From assembly GCA_028386065.3 (NCBI GenBank), contig JAKUCV010003092.1:173721-237720 (forward strand): a stretch of DNA of 64,000 nucleotides, in the 5' to 3' direction. This document shows positions 23,864-35,002 of the stretch, one piece after another. The notes beneath the pieces were generated by a model. That model saw only the letters and a program-made list of their open reading frames with translations, was not told the origin of the DNA and made no database searches. The stretch's first letter is position 1; each line of letters starts with the position of its first letter. This DNA comes from Turnera subulata (lineage: Eukaryota; Streptophyta; Magnoliopsida; Malpighiales; Passifloraceae). Both the position numbers and the translations under genes were made by a program.

Positions 23864-25845
23864 GGCTTCATTACAAAATACCCCCTGTACTTTAGGTCAA
23901 AGTAAGATCACCCCCTGACAAAAAAAAACCGGTATTTGACCCCTCAAACTTTAAAATTCTCCGGTTAACCACTTATGGTTGAACCGATTCCAACCCCGTT
24001 AATAGAGTTAACAGACTTCATGGATTTTGGACACATGGATTGTACAAGACCGTTGATTTTTACCTTGAACTCTTTCTTTTTTTTTTTTCTTTTCTTCAGT
24101 TTCTTTTTTCTGCCTTTCTCTTCTTTTCTTTATTTTGTTTTTCTCTTCTTTTCTTTTTTTTTCTTCTTCTCTTTTTTTTTTTCTCTCTTTTCTTCTTCAC
24201 GACCTTTCTTTTTTCTTTCTTTTTCTTTTTTCTTCCTTTCTTCTTCTTTTCTCTGCCCCTCCTTCCTCCTCCTCCTCCCACCGCCTCCCTCCTCCTCCTA
24301 CCCCTGCCGCCTCCCTTCTTCTCCCCCACACTTCTCTGTTCGGAAGTTCCACCACCACCTCCACGTTCCTCTTCCCCCACTGCCGACCCCTCCTCCACCA
24401 TTCCTCTCATCGCAACCACCTCCCTCTCTGTAAATAAAACCCAACCCTTTGAAACTCTCCCACACAGCCTTCCTGATCTCAACTCCCACTCTGATCTCAC
24501 TCCCACTCTATGTCTTTTTTTTTTAATCTACGGTGGGCAAGGGTAACAATATTCTGGGATCTGTTTCACTCACTCGTTTAAATTAAAAAAAAAGGGATTT
24601 GTTGCTAGTTTATGTGGGTGGCGAAATATAACTGATGGGGTGATGAAGAATTGTAGAACTCTTGGTTTGTTTGAGACAGGTTTTGAAAACATTTTTTTTT
24701 TAGGTTTCTTTGGAAAACAATTTTTAGAACTTATCTTTAAAATTATTTTTATAAATAGAAAATAGAGAATAAGTCCAAACATGCCCTCTATTTTTTTCTT
24801 TTTTTCGCTCATTAATTTCCGTCGAGAGGGCTTCAATTTTTTTTGGTTTCACTTTCTTTTAAAAATTAACTCAAGACATTTTTTTCAGAAAGTAAAAAAA
24901 AAATGCCATTATTATTAGATAAGGAATTTTTTTGCCTCTTTTTGTAAAAGAAAAATAACTTTTTATTGAATAACATTTTTGCCTTTTTTTGAAAAACAAT
25001 ATTTTTTTGAGTAGAATTATTTTTTGCTTTTTTGGTAAAATATTTTTATTCAGTAGAATACCTTTTTATATTTTTTGTTGAGTAAAATTCCTTTTTTTCC
25101 TTTTTTGTAAAGAAATAAATGTTGAGCATTTTTTTCCCCTTTTTCATAAAAGAAAAATATTTTTTTGTTGAGTAGAATTCTTTTTTGCCTTTTTTTTAAA
25201 AAATTGATTACTCTTAAAGTTCTTTTTGTCTTTCTTTTTTGTCTTTTTTATAATAATTTTTATATTTTAAAAAAATATAACGATAAAAATTATAAAGTCA
25301 ATTTTTCCATCTTTTTAATTTTTTTAAAAATTAAAGAGTCATTTTGAAATTTTTTAACTAAAAAATTCGTTTTTGTGAAATTTTAGAAACCATAAAAGTA
25401 ATTTTATATTTATATTCTCTTATTCATAATTTTTTTTTGTTTTTTTTTTAAATAAAATAATGGAAAAATAAGTCTATCAAACGGAAAACTAAGGCAAAAT
25501 TCTCCTCCAATTTTTTCTTCATTAATTTTCCTTTTCCTATGATATAAAATATTTTATTCTTTTTATTTTGCTTAGAAAAAATAATAATCATTAGATAGTT
25601 TGTTTTTTTTCATTTTTATAATTTTTTCTAAAAATGAAAATGGAGGAGGAATCGAACGGTAATGATCTTGCCTCGTGTCGAACATCCGTGCATTCCGTTA
25701 AGTGAACTAACACCAATCTAAAAACCCTAACGGAATGAGGTAAAATGCGAAATTACAAAATTTAGGGGGTCAAATACCGGTTTTTTTTGTCAGGGGGTGA
25801 TCCTATTTTGACCTAAAGTACAGGGGGCTATTTTGTAATGAAGCC
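23864..25845. mobile_element. MULE-like TIR element, 1982 bp, no transposase
   Basis: Ends GGCTTCATTAC and GTAATGAAGCC are exact inverse copies; the inverted similarity extends about 90 bases (CCCCTGTACTTTAGGTCAAA…CACCCCCTGAC…CCGGTATTTGACCCC). A direct repeat GGACTTTTAG flanks both sides (23854-23863, 25846-25855), a 9-10 bp duplication typical of Mutator-like elements. The interior has a 380-base pyrimidine tract (24064-24440) and then T-rich low-complexity DNA. No transposase is present, so it is non-autonomous. Its TIR differs from family M1. Confidence 0.85.
24064..24440 (+). repeat. Long pyrimidine (C/T) tract inside the TIR element
   Basis: Nearly uninterrupted C/T on the plus strand. 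All six frames stay open through much of it for this reason, giving Ser/Phe/Pro or Lys/Arg/Glu-rich translations that should not be taken as proteins. Confidence 0.9.
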
Positions 25846-25855
25846 GGACTTTTAG

Positions 25856-27144
25856 CCTGCAATTTTTAGTATACTTGGGTCGTTGGATGGAATCTGATGC
25901 CCATGCTACAGCTTGTTTGTTGAGGACTCATCGTTGAAAAAACATGGTCTCCCTGTCCCTTGAAGTTCTCCATGCACGTGGGTTTCTTCTTATTCCACTT
26001 CTACTTGAGTTCGAATTCATTAATAAGCAGCTTTGATGTCTCAAAAAGACTCATTTAACTGACTATATCTGAAATAACAAATGAAACTAAAGTTCTTTTC
26101 TTGAACATATAAAATGTATCATAAAGCAAACAAGTTTGTCTACTGGCAAAAAAGAAGGTGTTCCCACGTCACAAAAGAAGGTCCAAATTTGGTTGTATAT
26201 GGTCGAGTTGTGCATCACCGTATCTACAGGCTTCTGAGAGATGAAGGGAATTTTCAGCTGGAAGTAGTTTGGAAGCGTATGGAGTATGGACCAATTCTAT
26301 GGAGCATTACTAACTGGTTTGCGTTCAAAGTTTTCATGATGTGTCAGTTAGTCACTAGCAAAATCTGCCCGTGGCGCAATTTTGTCTCGTTTCCCTAGAT
26401 GGCTGAGATTCACCAATAAAAAATGGACAGTGTGATTTCACGAGGTGCTGTACTGGAGGATTGCTCAATGCTCAGCAATTATTTATATATTTTCTTGGCT
26501 AAAATAAGTCTCTTACCCTTTATTCTCTTGATATGTATAGTTAATAGTCTGTTTCTTGCAATTGTGTTTCTTTTTTTTTTTTTTCTTTTGAGCCAGGTTA
26601 GTAACTAATGATAGGTAGTTAATGCTGGCATAGACGCCAGTTGAGGTGATGAAATGAAGAGGAGAGCCAAATTTTCAACGGGTAGTAGTAGCAGTAAATT
26701 GTGCAGTCGCTGACAAGATTTTTATGGCTAAAACAGAAGTCTATGTTTCTTTATTGTTGGATGCCTCATATACCTGCCATGAATATTGAAATGCAAGTCC
26801 TTCTTTAGAAGATACTCACTCAGTCCACTCTTTTCATATCTCTCTCTGTCTCTCTCTTCTGTTTACAAAGCAGCCTTGTCCTGCAGTGTCAGTGTCATGT
26901 GCATTATCCCTCATCAACCACTAAATCCATATTTCCTAGTCGCTCTCTTACTTCCATTATTTCATCTAATCCCTTGCTTGTCTTTCTTTACCACATTTTT
27001 CCTCCGCATCTATTTCCATGCACTGCCCTTCTATCTTTACTTTCACATTCTTTCCACTGACTCCTCCCATATGCCTCCCCTTAGCTTGTAGATAGTACGG
27101 TATATAGAGTTTAGACTTCAACTTCTATGTGTCCATATAGAATA
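25856..27144. other. Intergenic DNA and 5' region of the membrane-protein gene
   Basis: No gene recognised up to about 26750. The pyrimidine-rich stretch 26800-27100 ahead of the ATG at 27145 is probably the leader of the next gene. The frame at 26114-26398 has no domain signature. Confidence 0.45.
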
Positions 27145-30100
27145 ATGGGATGCCCCAAACTCTCCTGCCTTGTTTTGCTTTGGTGGGTTCTTGCCTTATT
27201 GTGTTTTAGTGCTCTCTGTGATACTAGAGAGGTGGCTGTGAAGTTCTTGAAGGCTCCCCATGCATTCTCACATTTGAACAGAACCACATTTGCATTCCAA
27301 GTAGTGGTGGGTGGAAATGTGGACAGTTGCACGGGCTGCACCATTAGTTGCAAGGTTTATTTCATTCTAACCTCCTTCTGCTTGTTACTTCTTTCTTCTG
27401 TTTCTATTTTGGATTTCACAATTTCTGCACTACATTCTTTTGAAGCAAAGTATTTAATTTCAGTGAGTCTGTAGTACTGCATTCATATGACCTTTCTTTG
27501 AGGAATTACTGTTCATTTAATTTCAGTCAATTTTACTTTTACTCTTTTGTCAATCGGAATTGCTAAATAGCCACCGTCATCTCATTTAATGCGGCTCTTC
27601 TTGTACCAAAGCTGAGATATTAATTCCCTGAAGAATCTGTTGGAAAAACTTCAGCCCTTTTTTTCTTTTCTTCAGATTGGAGTGTTTATGCTGTAATTCT
27701 TCTTTGAGGTTCTGGATTATCCTTATTTAAAAGGCAGTCACTCAAATTTTTTTTAATGTATCATTCACGCAGCTGGATGCTGGACCTGCATCAGATTGTG
27801 AAGCTAAGAAGGTTGTATATCATGGGTTGCATGATGGGGATCATACATTTGAGGTTTGCGTCAATGGGTCTCCAGGAGTGGGCTGTGCAACTTATAACTG
27901 GACTGTTGGTAAAGAGACCTTCCTTTCTTCCCTTTTTATTGCTAAATATTGCACAAATCCCTGGTTTTTGTTCCTGACTTTAAACTGCCATTTTTCTATT
28001 CTTATATCAAATTTCTTCATAAATGAACTTATGAATTTATAAAACTAGAAAAATTATATTTTAGTAGAATTATGAAAGAATGCTTGAAATGAATTAAAAA
28101 TATACAATGAGAATTGAAAGCTGCATCTTTGGCAGATGATGGCTAATATCAGTAATGCTCCATCTTTGCAGATACAGTCCCCCCAACGGCTTATGTTTCA
28201 TCAATATCGTTTACAAATGCTCTCACGGTTCCTGTAAATATTTCTTTTTCTGAGCCTTGCATTGGTGGAGGAGGTTTTGGATGTTCGTCCGTCAATGCCT
28301 GCAACGTGAGTAGGTGGTTGATTAAATTAGCTTAAGTGGCAGGATCGGTCAATATCTTTGCAAAGATCCTTTGTTTGTTTAAGTGACAGGATCAGTAATT
28401 TCTTATAATGTTCTGTGATCTCTTTGCAGTTGCTGGTCTATGGTGGTGGCCAAGTGATTCCGTCCTCGCTTGTTGTTCTGGAACCTAACCTCAAATATTC
28501 GCTTCTGGTGGGTTTATCACCTAATGCCCAGTATGGACGAGTGATACTGATCATGGACAAAAATTTTTGCACCGACAGAGCTGGAAATATATTTACAAGA
28601 ACAGAAAATTCAAGTTTCTTCGTGCATTTTGGTGAGTTTCTAGCCCATTCTTGAAGTTTTTACATTGGCCACTATCTTCAAGTTTTTCTGAAGAATCTTA
28701 TTGTAGTAACAATAAGTCATATTTTAAGCATCTCTAGCTTATTTTCTGTTGTGATCCTGAGCGAAAAAAATTTGGTCTCTTACTCTCTGGTTTGCACCAG
28801 GGAAATATGAAGAAAGCCTATGCAGGCATATTTTTTCACATGCATCAAACTGTGCAATTCTATAGGAACATATTGTTTCTGAATTTAAGGATGTCCTTTA
28901 AGTGTTGGACTCGTTGCAAGAGTTAGATTATCCAGCAGCTGTTGTTTTCTTTTCCGTTTCTCATTCTGTCAATACTTTCCGAGTTTTCTTAGTTCATTTG
29001 GTGGTGATCTGCAGATCGAAGAAGTGTATTTGTGGACATCAGGACGCACATTCCTGAAAAGCTTCTTAAGCTCGATAATGAGACTAGAACAGTGCAGGCA
29101 ACAAACAGTTATGATTGTCTGAAGGCGTATCTGTACTTCTCAGAACCTGTTCTTAATTCATCTGCAGAGATTTTAGGTTCTTTAAACATAAGTCACGGTA
29201 CACTTGCTCCTATAAATGGAGAAACTTTTGGGAACCGTAGATTTGGCTTTCAGGTTGGTTTGTCTGTGTACTCTGAAGTTTTCTTTTCTTGATTCTCATA
29301 GATTTATGAACCATATTTGCTTTATGAATTTTCGGTACTCCCTTCATTTGTGATGTGTCTTTCAGGTTTCAAATGTTTCTGGCATTGCTATCATCACAAT
29401 AGCCCTTCGTTCCAACTCAATAATAAGCAGACCAGGGACCCCAATTTCTCCGATTGCACCAGTTACTTTCCTTTATGGTATTAGCACATCATTCCTAGAA
29501 CCGTTGCAAAACCTCATGTATCTTTAAATGTGGAGTTATTTTTTAGCTGCCATTTTCTTTCCCAATTATGCCAAACATGGATGCTGAATGTGGCTTTCAG
29601 ATTCTCAAAGGCCTTCTGTGAGACTAAGTACGTCATCTAGCACAAGGACTAGGGAACGGACCATTTCAGTATCAATGAAGTTCATGAAGCCAGTGTTTGG
29701 CTTTAATTCCTCTTCTCTATCAATCTCTGGGGGACATTTGCAGAGGTAAGTGAACTTTGGATTACCAATATCTGACTAACTGAGTGCATCAACTTGTATG
29801 CACACAGACTGACTCCAGAAATACATTTGAATAATTCAACAATAAGATGCCAGAAATTTTTGAAAAGACTTAGCTCTGCCTTACATTAATATAGTTTCAT
29901 ATTTTAATGAAAACCAGCTTTCATAAAATAAGCTGGAGCAAATACGTTGCAGAGATACAAGCAGCTGCTGATATTATATCTATCAATGTTCCTCAAAATG
30001 TGACGGGAGATGTTGCTGGAAACAAGAATCTACCTTCCAATGTTCTGCAAGTTAGGCACTGTAAGGCCTCTATTATCCATTTCTTTCCGTTTTGTTGTTT

Positions 30101-33080
30101 GATTATTTTTTATGTTTAATTGCTGCAAAGCGTTTAAGGTCCAAAGATGTTTCACTTTGCCTTTTATCAATATTTTAACAATCCTCTGATATATGTGTGA
30201 AATGTTTTTCAGATTCTGTTCCTATGATATCATCTGTGGTTTCTGCATTTGCCACTATTTGTTTTGTGGCCACATGCTTTGCTGCTGGCCTGCTGACTAT
30301 GTCAACTGCGAGCCTTTTGTCTGTGGGAGCATTTTCAAGACCATCTTCTTTGCTGATTTCAGAACCTACAAGGAATCTTTTTGTATGATAAATAAATAGT
30401 GCATGGCTATTAATGTAAATTAGAACTGTTGAAATTAATGAAACCATCTGTTGTCATCACAAATTGAGATATTCTTACTTCTTTTTTTGTTTTAAACAGA
30501 GAACTGCGTGCTACATTCAGGTTTTTGCTCTGTCTAGATGGTTGGCTGTCAAGTTGCCAATCCAATATTATGAATGTGCAAGAGGTCTACAGTGGAGCAT
30601 TCCTTACTTTACTCTCCCATGGGAAACTGGAGGTATTCATCCAATCATGGTGGGCTCAAATTCCTCTATGGTTCCACATTCCTATGCTTCAGATATACAT
30701 GGTTTAGAGATTCCTCATGAGGTGCATACAATAGAAGACATTTCAAATGTTACGGCTCCAGTGTATGGACTGCCACTTACTCCAATGGAATACATGTCTT
30801 TTTTTGAGGTCAGCAATGATTCCTTTTCTCTGAATTTTTCTTATGTCTAATAGTTATTACATAAAACTTCTTACGTGGCGGATTGTTTGATTATCTCCAG
30901 AGCCGAAGTATTACACCAGAAGCTGAATACATCATCAATTCTGGGCATTTGAATGGGTGAGTGTTGGCCATATTTCTTGCTACTACCTGGTGCACCTTTT
31001 TCTTTCCGTGGACAAGCTGAAATTATTCTACACATGCTATAAAAAATACTCCTTAATGATCGAAAGAGTTAAATGTATTGTTTTAGCCTTTGTCTTGTGT
31101 CCTCATTTAGTATGATTAATTCCTTGCTCGGACCTTCTGATGCTCAATCTTTACAGGTGGAGGGATTTTGATAGAAGCATGTTCTGGTTAGCTGTAATCG
31201 GTGGCAGTTTGATTCTGCTGCATGCCATACTTCTTTTTATTCTTAAACTGCGGAACAGAAAAAATCAAACGCAGAGGCGTTATGGAGCTCTAACTTTTCC
31301 AAGATTTGAGATATTTCTCATGATTCTTGCATTGCCTTGTATTTCCGAGGCATCTGCTGCTGTAGTTAGAGGTACCCTTCAGATTCAATCTTTCATCTCC
31401 CCTACATCTTCTTTGTCTATGCATTGGATAGCTTCTAATATTTTGCGGATTCTGTAGAATGCATCTAGCCACTATTACATACTGTGATATAAACTAATCA
31501 CATCCAGGTTGTGATGCTAATTTGGTTAGAGAAATTGTGATAAGGCTGCTGTTTCATGGAGCATGAATCTTAAATGGTCCAATCGTATTTGCATCTGCTT
31601 GTATACATCCCTCTTTTCTTTTTCCCTGTTCCGCAACCCAAGATACCTTGGCTTGGCAATTTGATATATGAACAACATTTCACATAATGAACAAAGAAGA
31701 TCTGTGGACTGAGCTTTCATTCTTTCTGGTTGTTAATTCAATGGTAACCAGTAGTATATCTCTTTATCTATGTCTACTAAAATTTTCAATTGCATTGCAA
31801 GTGTTTCCTGCTCTGATTGAGCTTTAGGAGAACGCAAAACTATACTGGGTTTCTGTACCTTATCTGATGTATTCATCATTTTTGTGGCTCAAGGTGGATC
31901 AAAATCAGGAATAATAGTGGGCACTCTGCTTCTTGGACTTGTTGGGTTCTTACTGCTTTCCTTGCTCTTGATTCTCTCCATTGGAATCACATTTGGGAAG
32001 CTGCTTCAGTACAAGGAAGTCCATCAAGAAGGCGAGATATTTCATTGGTATCAAGATATCATTCGGGTAACTCTAGGTCCAGGTAAAAGAGGCCAGTGGA
32101 CATGGAAAAACCCACCAGATTCGATTTATCTCATAAGGCTAGGCCCTTTGTTTGAAGATCTTAGAGGTCCCCCAAAATACATGCTGTCACAGATTGCTGG
32201 GGCTCCTCGGAAAGGAATGGATAGTATCATTGCTTCTGATGATGAGACAGAAGACGCAGAAGCACCTTTTATACAGAAACTCTTTGGAATACTAAGAATC
32301 TATTACACACTCCTGGAATCTGTCAGACGAGTTTCTCTGGGAATAGTGGCTGGTGCCTACTTGGATAACTGGTCATCTAAGACACCAACGATTGTCTTAC
32401 TATGCATCACCTTCTTTCAGCTATTCTTTCTTGTCCTGAAGAAACCCTTTATCAAAAAGAAGGTCCAGTTGGTTGAGATCATCTCCCTTTCCTGCCAAGT
32501 GGGCATATTTGCAACCTGTTTTGCTCTCTCAGTGAAGGATTTATCAACCGGGGTCGAAGCCAAAGTTGGATCATTCATGATTGCACTCTTCTTAATCGGA
32601 TTCTTGGTGCAAATGATCAATGAATGGTATGCTTTGTACAGACAGACAAAACTGCTGGACCCTGCTGGTCAGTCCTTTTTAACTGGTTTGAGAACTGCAT
32701 TGATTGGATTTCTCTTGTTCTTTGTTCCTCCACGAATGAGCGAAAAACTGGAAAGCAAACTGCCTAAGAATCAACAGAGAGATGGAGAAACTGGAGGGGA
32801 GACAACTTTTTCTGCTGACAGAAACGGAAACTCAGGGAGCGGGAGCTCTGGCACATCAGATAAACCTTGGCTTAAACAGCTTAGAGAAGTGGCAAGGGCT
32901 AGTTTCAGTAGAGATGGAGGAAGTGGGAGCTCAAAAGATCCTTCAACCAGTCGTGCAAAATGGAGCGGGTTTTGGACAAACAAGAGGAGTGGGAGTTCAT
33001 CTCGTAATTCTTCTACAGATTTCAGGCCAAGAGCAAACAAGTTGTACAAAGATTTAGAAGCCATTTTTGCTCAAAAATGA
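27145..33080 (+). CDS. Large multi-pass membrane protein with Ig-like ectodomain, function unknown
   Basis: Thirteen exons read through in frame: 27145-27354, 27773-27908, 28172-28305, 28430-28631, 29015-29253, 29366-29477, 29601-29745, 29918-30060, 30213-30382, 30500-30808, 30901-30956, 31157-31371, 31894-33080; 1085 residues. The start at 27145 is preferred over the in-frame ATG at 27127 because it gives a clean signal peptide (CLVLLWWVLALLCFSALC). Residues about 30-480 form a Cys- and N-glycosylation-rich ectodomain with repeats of the bacterial Ig-like type (DTVPPTAYVSS…VNISFSEPC; LKAYLYFSEPVLNSS). Transmembrane segments follow from about residue 500, including FWLAVIGGSLILLHAILLFI, GIIVGTLLLGLVGFLLLSLL and TIVLLCITFFQLFFLV. 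The tail is Ser/Gly-rich and basic. Some plant homologues carry a 'polycystin-like' label and the C-terminal helix bundle recalls fungal TRP/Flc proteins; that is only a resemblance. Likely at the plasma membrane or endomembranes. Confidence 0.85.
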
Positions 33081-33357
33081 GACAAGAAAAGAAACATTGA
33101 GGGAACAAAAAAGTAACAAAATTCTTCACCCATAAAAATGAAAAAACACGAAGTAACCACATTCCAGCATAGTTAACAGTTAGTTACTTTTGTTTCGACG
33201 TATACTGTATAGCTGGCTCTGCTGTTAAGAATTTATCAGATGGCAATTTCAAATCCCAAATGAGTAATGGTTGCTCCTTGTGCTGCGGCTCTTGTGTTTC
33301 CCTAGGAAATCAAATTTTGTGGAATGCAGCTCTTAGAAGTTGTCAAACTTGTTTCCT
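33081..33357 (+). other. 3' region of the membrane-protein gene up to E2
   Basis: Probable 3' untranslated sequence. The copia-type element E2 inserted directly into it or just beyond, about 280 bases after the stop codon. Confidence 0.5.
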
Positions 33358-33573
33358 TGTTATGAAAAATATGGATGAATTATTGTTGTACCAAATTTTA
33401 CTGTAGCCAACAACCCGACACACAATTGCATATGCCTATAAAAGGGGCTGTACTGGTTTTGCTCTTGATACCGAAAAAGAAATGAACGAGCTTGCTCCCC
33501 ATTCTTCTCCTTCTTCCTCATCTCCATTAATTCTGTTCTTCACACAATATATCATCACCTATTATTTACAACA
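33358..33573 (+). repeat. E2 left LTR, 216 bp
   Basis: Contains CCTATAAAAGGGGCTG (a likely TATA promoter, about 33434-33449). Differs from the right copy by a few substitutions and a three-base indel (TTCTTCC/TTCC in the CT-rich part). Confidence 0.93.
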
Positions 33574-33589
33574 TGTTATCAGCACGAGC
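33574..33589 (+). other. E2 primer-binding-site-like sequence
   Basis: TGTTATCAGCACGAGC begins at the LTR edge. It partly resembles the initiator-tRNA-Met complement TGGTATCAGAGC; exact tRNA use is uncertain. Confidence 0.5.
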
Positions 33590-34559
33590 GTCCCTACCCT
33601 GAGTTTCAATTCTTTTTCCCGAAAAAAACTGAGAAAGAAGAAAGCAGATGAGCAGAAGGAAAAACACAGGAAACCGTCACCTTGGGTTACTGTTCACGCG
33701 AATGAGTTCCGCGCCGCCGTGCACGCCACTGCCACCACCAGCGTGTTCCCAGCGCCGGCGCGACCTCGATGCAACCGTCCCCTTCCTCTACCGCCGCCGG
33801 ACGTGCCGCCTGGAGGAGATGACCCGGCGAGTGACTCGTCGGATCTATCTCACCCGAGCCTCTTTCTACCTCCTGCCGACATCGCTACAGCCACCGTCGA
33901 GCTCCTTCCGCGACGCTGCATCGTCCCCTGTCGCTGTCCTCATCCCGTGCCGCCTGCCGTCCTTGCGCTGCCGCTGCAGCTCACCTCGCGGGTCGGCCCG
34001 TTTTGTGAAGAAGATGACCCGGCCGAATCGGGTCATGGCCTCGGGTTGAAGACGACCCAACCGGGTCATGTGTTGGGTCGGGTCGGACCCGCGGGCTGTG
34101 GGCTGGTATGATTGGATTATTTGCATGGGCTTATGGGCTTGAGGCTTGGGCCGGGCTGGGCTCTGGCTTTGGCCTGGGCTTCACCTGGGCCGACACTGTT
34201 CGGCCTAGTCCGATAAAAAAAAGAAAAGAAAAAGAGAAAAAAAATGAAGAAAAGGGGAGAGGATGGAAATATATATACCGGAATAGTAACCGGATATTAA
34301 TATGCTATATATTATATATTATTGCTGAAAGATTTATCGAGTAAGCATATTTTATATTTTTATTTAATTTCCGATTGGGCTATTAAAAGGCCCACTGCAT
34401 TTATATTTTTCATTTCTAATTTTATGTTTTGCTTTGGGCTCGTACAAGGCCCATCAATTTTAATTTTCTGTCATTTTTAAAATTGGGGTAATTAATAAAA
34501 GGCCCTTGATTATTTATTTTAATTCAGTTTTTATTTATGTTACTTGAATGGGCGGCCCT

Positions 34560-35002
34560 CAAAATTTCTGGAAGAAATTTGAATATGAGCATTAAATGTT
34601 GAAATACATAATAGTCTCGAAGACTAAATGAAAGAGTCCAGCAGACTCAATAAAAAGAAAAATGCAGCAAAGACCTGAAGACTTACTGCCAAAAGGCCCA
34701 TTGCATTTAATTTTTAGTTATTTATTTTAATTGAGCTAATTTATGTAAGGTCCATTACTTTTAATTTTTCGGTTATTTAATTCTTCATTGGGCTAATTAA
34801 GAAAAGACCCATGTTTATTTCTTTCATTTCAGTCTTTAATTTTATTTAAATTATGTTATTCAAGATCCTTATAATTTCCAGAAGAAATTTATTATGGGTA
34901 TTAAATGCGGACAGGAATTTACATGATAATAGTCTGGGAGACTAAATATAAGAGTCCAGCAGACTCAATAAAAGAAAATACAACGAAGACTGGAAGTCTT
35001 AC
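34560..35002 (+). repeat. Two-copy direct repeat in E2 leader
   Basis: The block at about 34562-34692 recurs at about 34872-35002. Both copies contain AGAGTCCAGCAGACTCAATA and a GAAG-type hairpin cluster; the spacing is about 310 bases. Confidence 0.75.

Noticed and set aside
24040..24546. Long overlapping frames in several phases on both strands
   Set aside because: They arise from the pyrimidine tract, which lacks stop codons by composition. The translations are low complexity.
26114..26398. 94-codon frame before the membrane-protein gene
   Set aside because: No family match, no splice context and atypical composition; could be an old relic but not supportable.
27127..27144. Upstream in-frame ATG as start of the membrane protein
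   Set aside because: It would put six residues (MCPYRI) before a signal peptide that is well formed from 27145; either start is possible but the second fits better.
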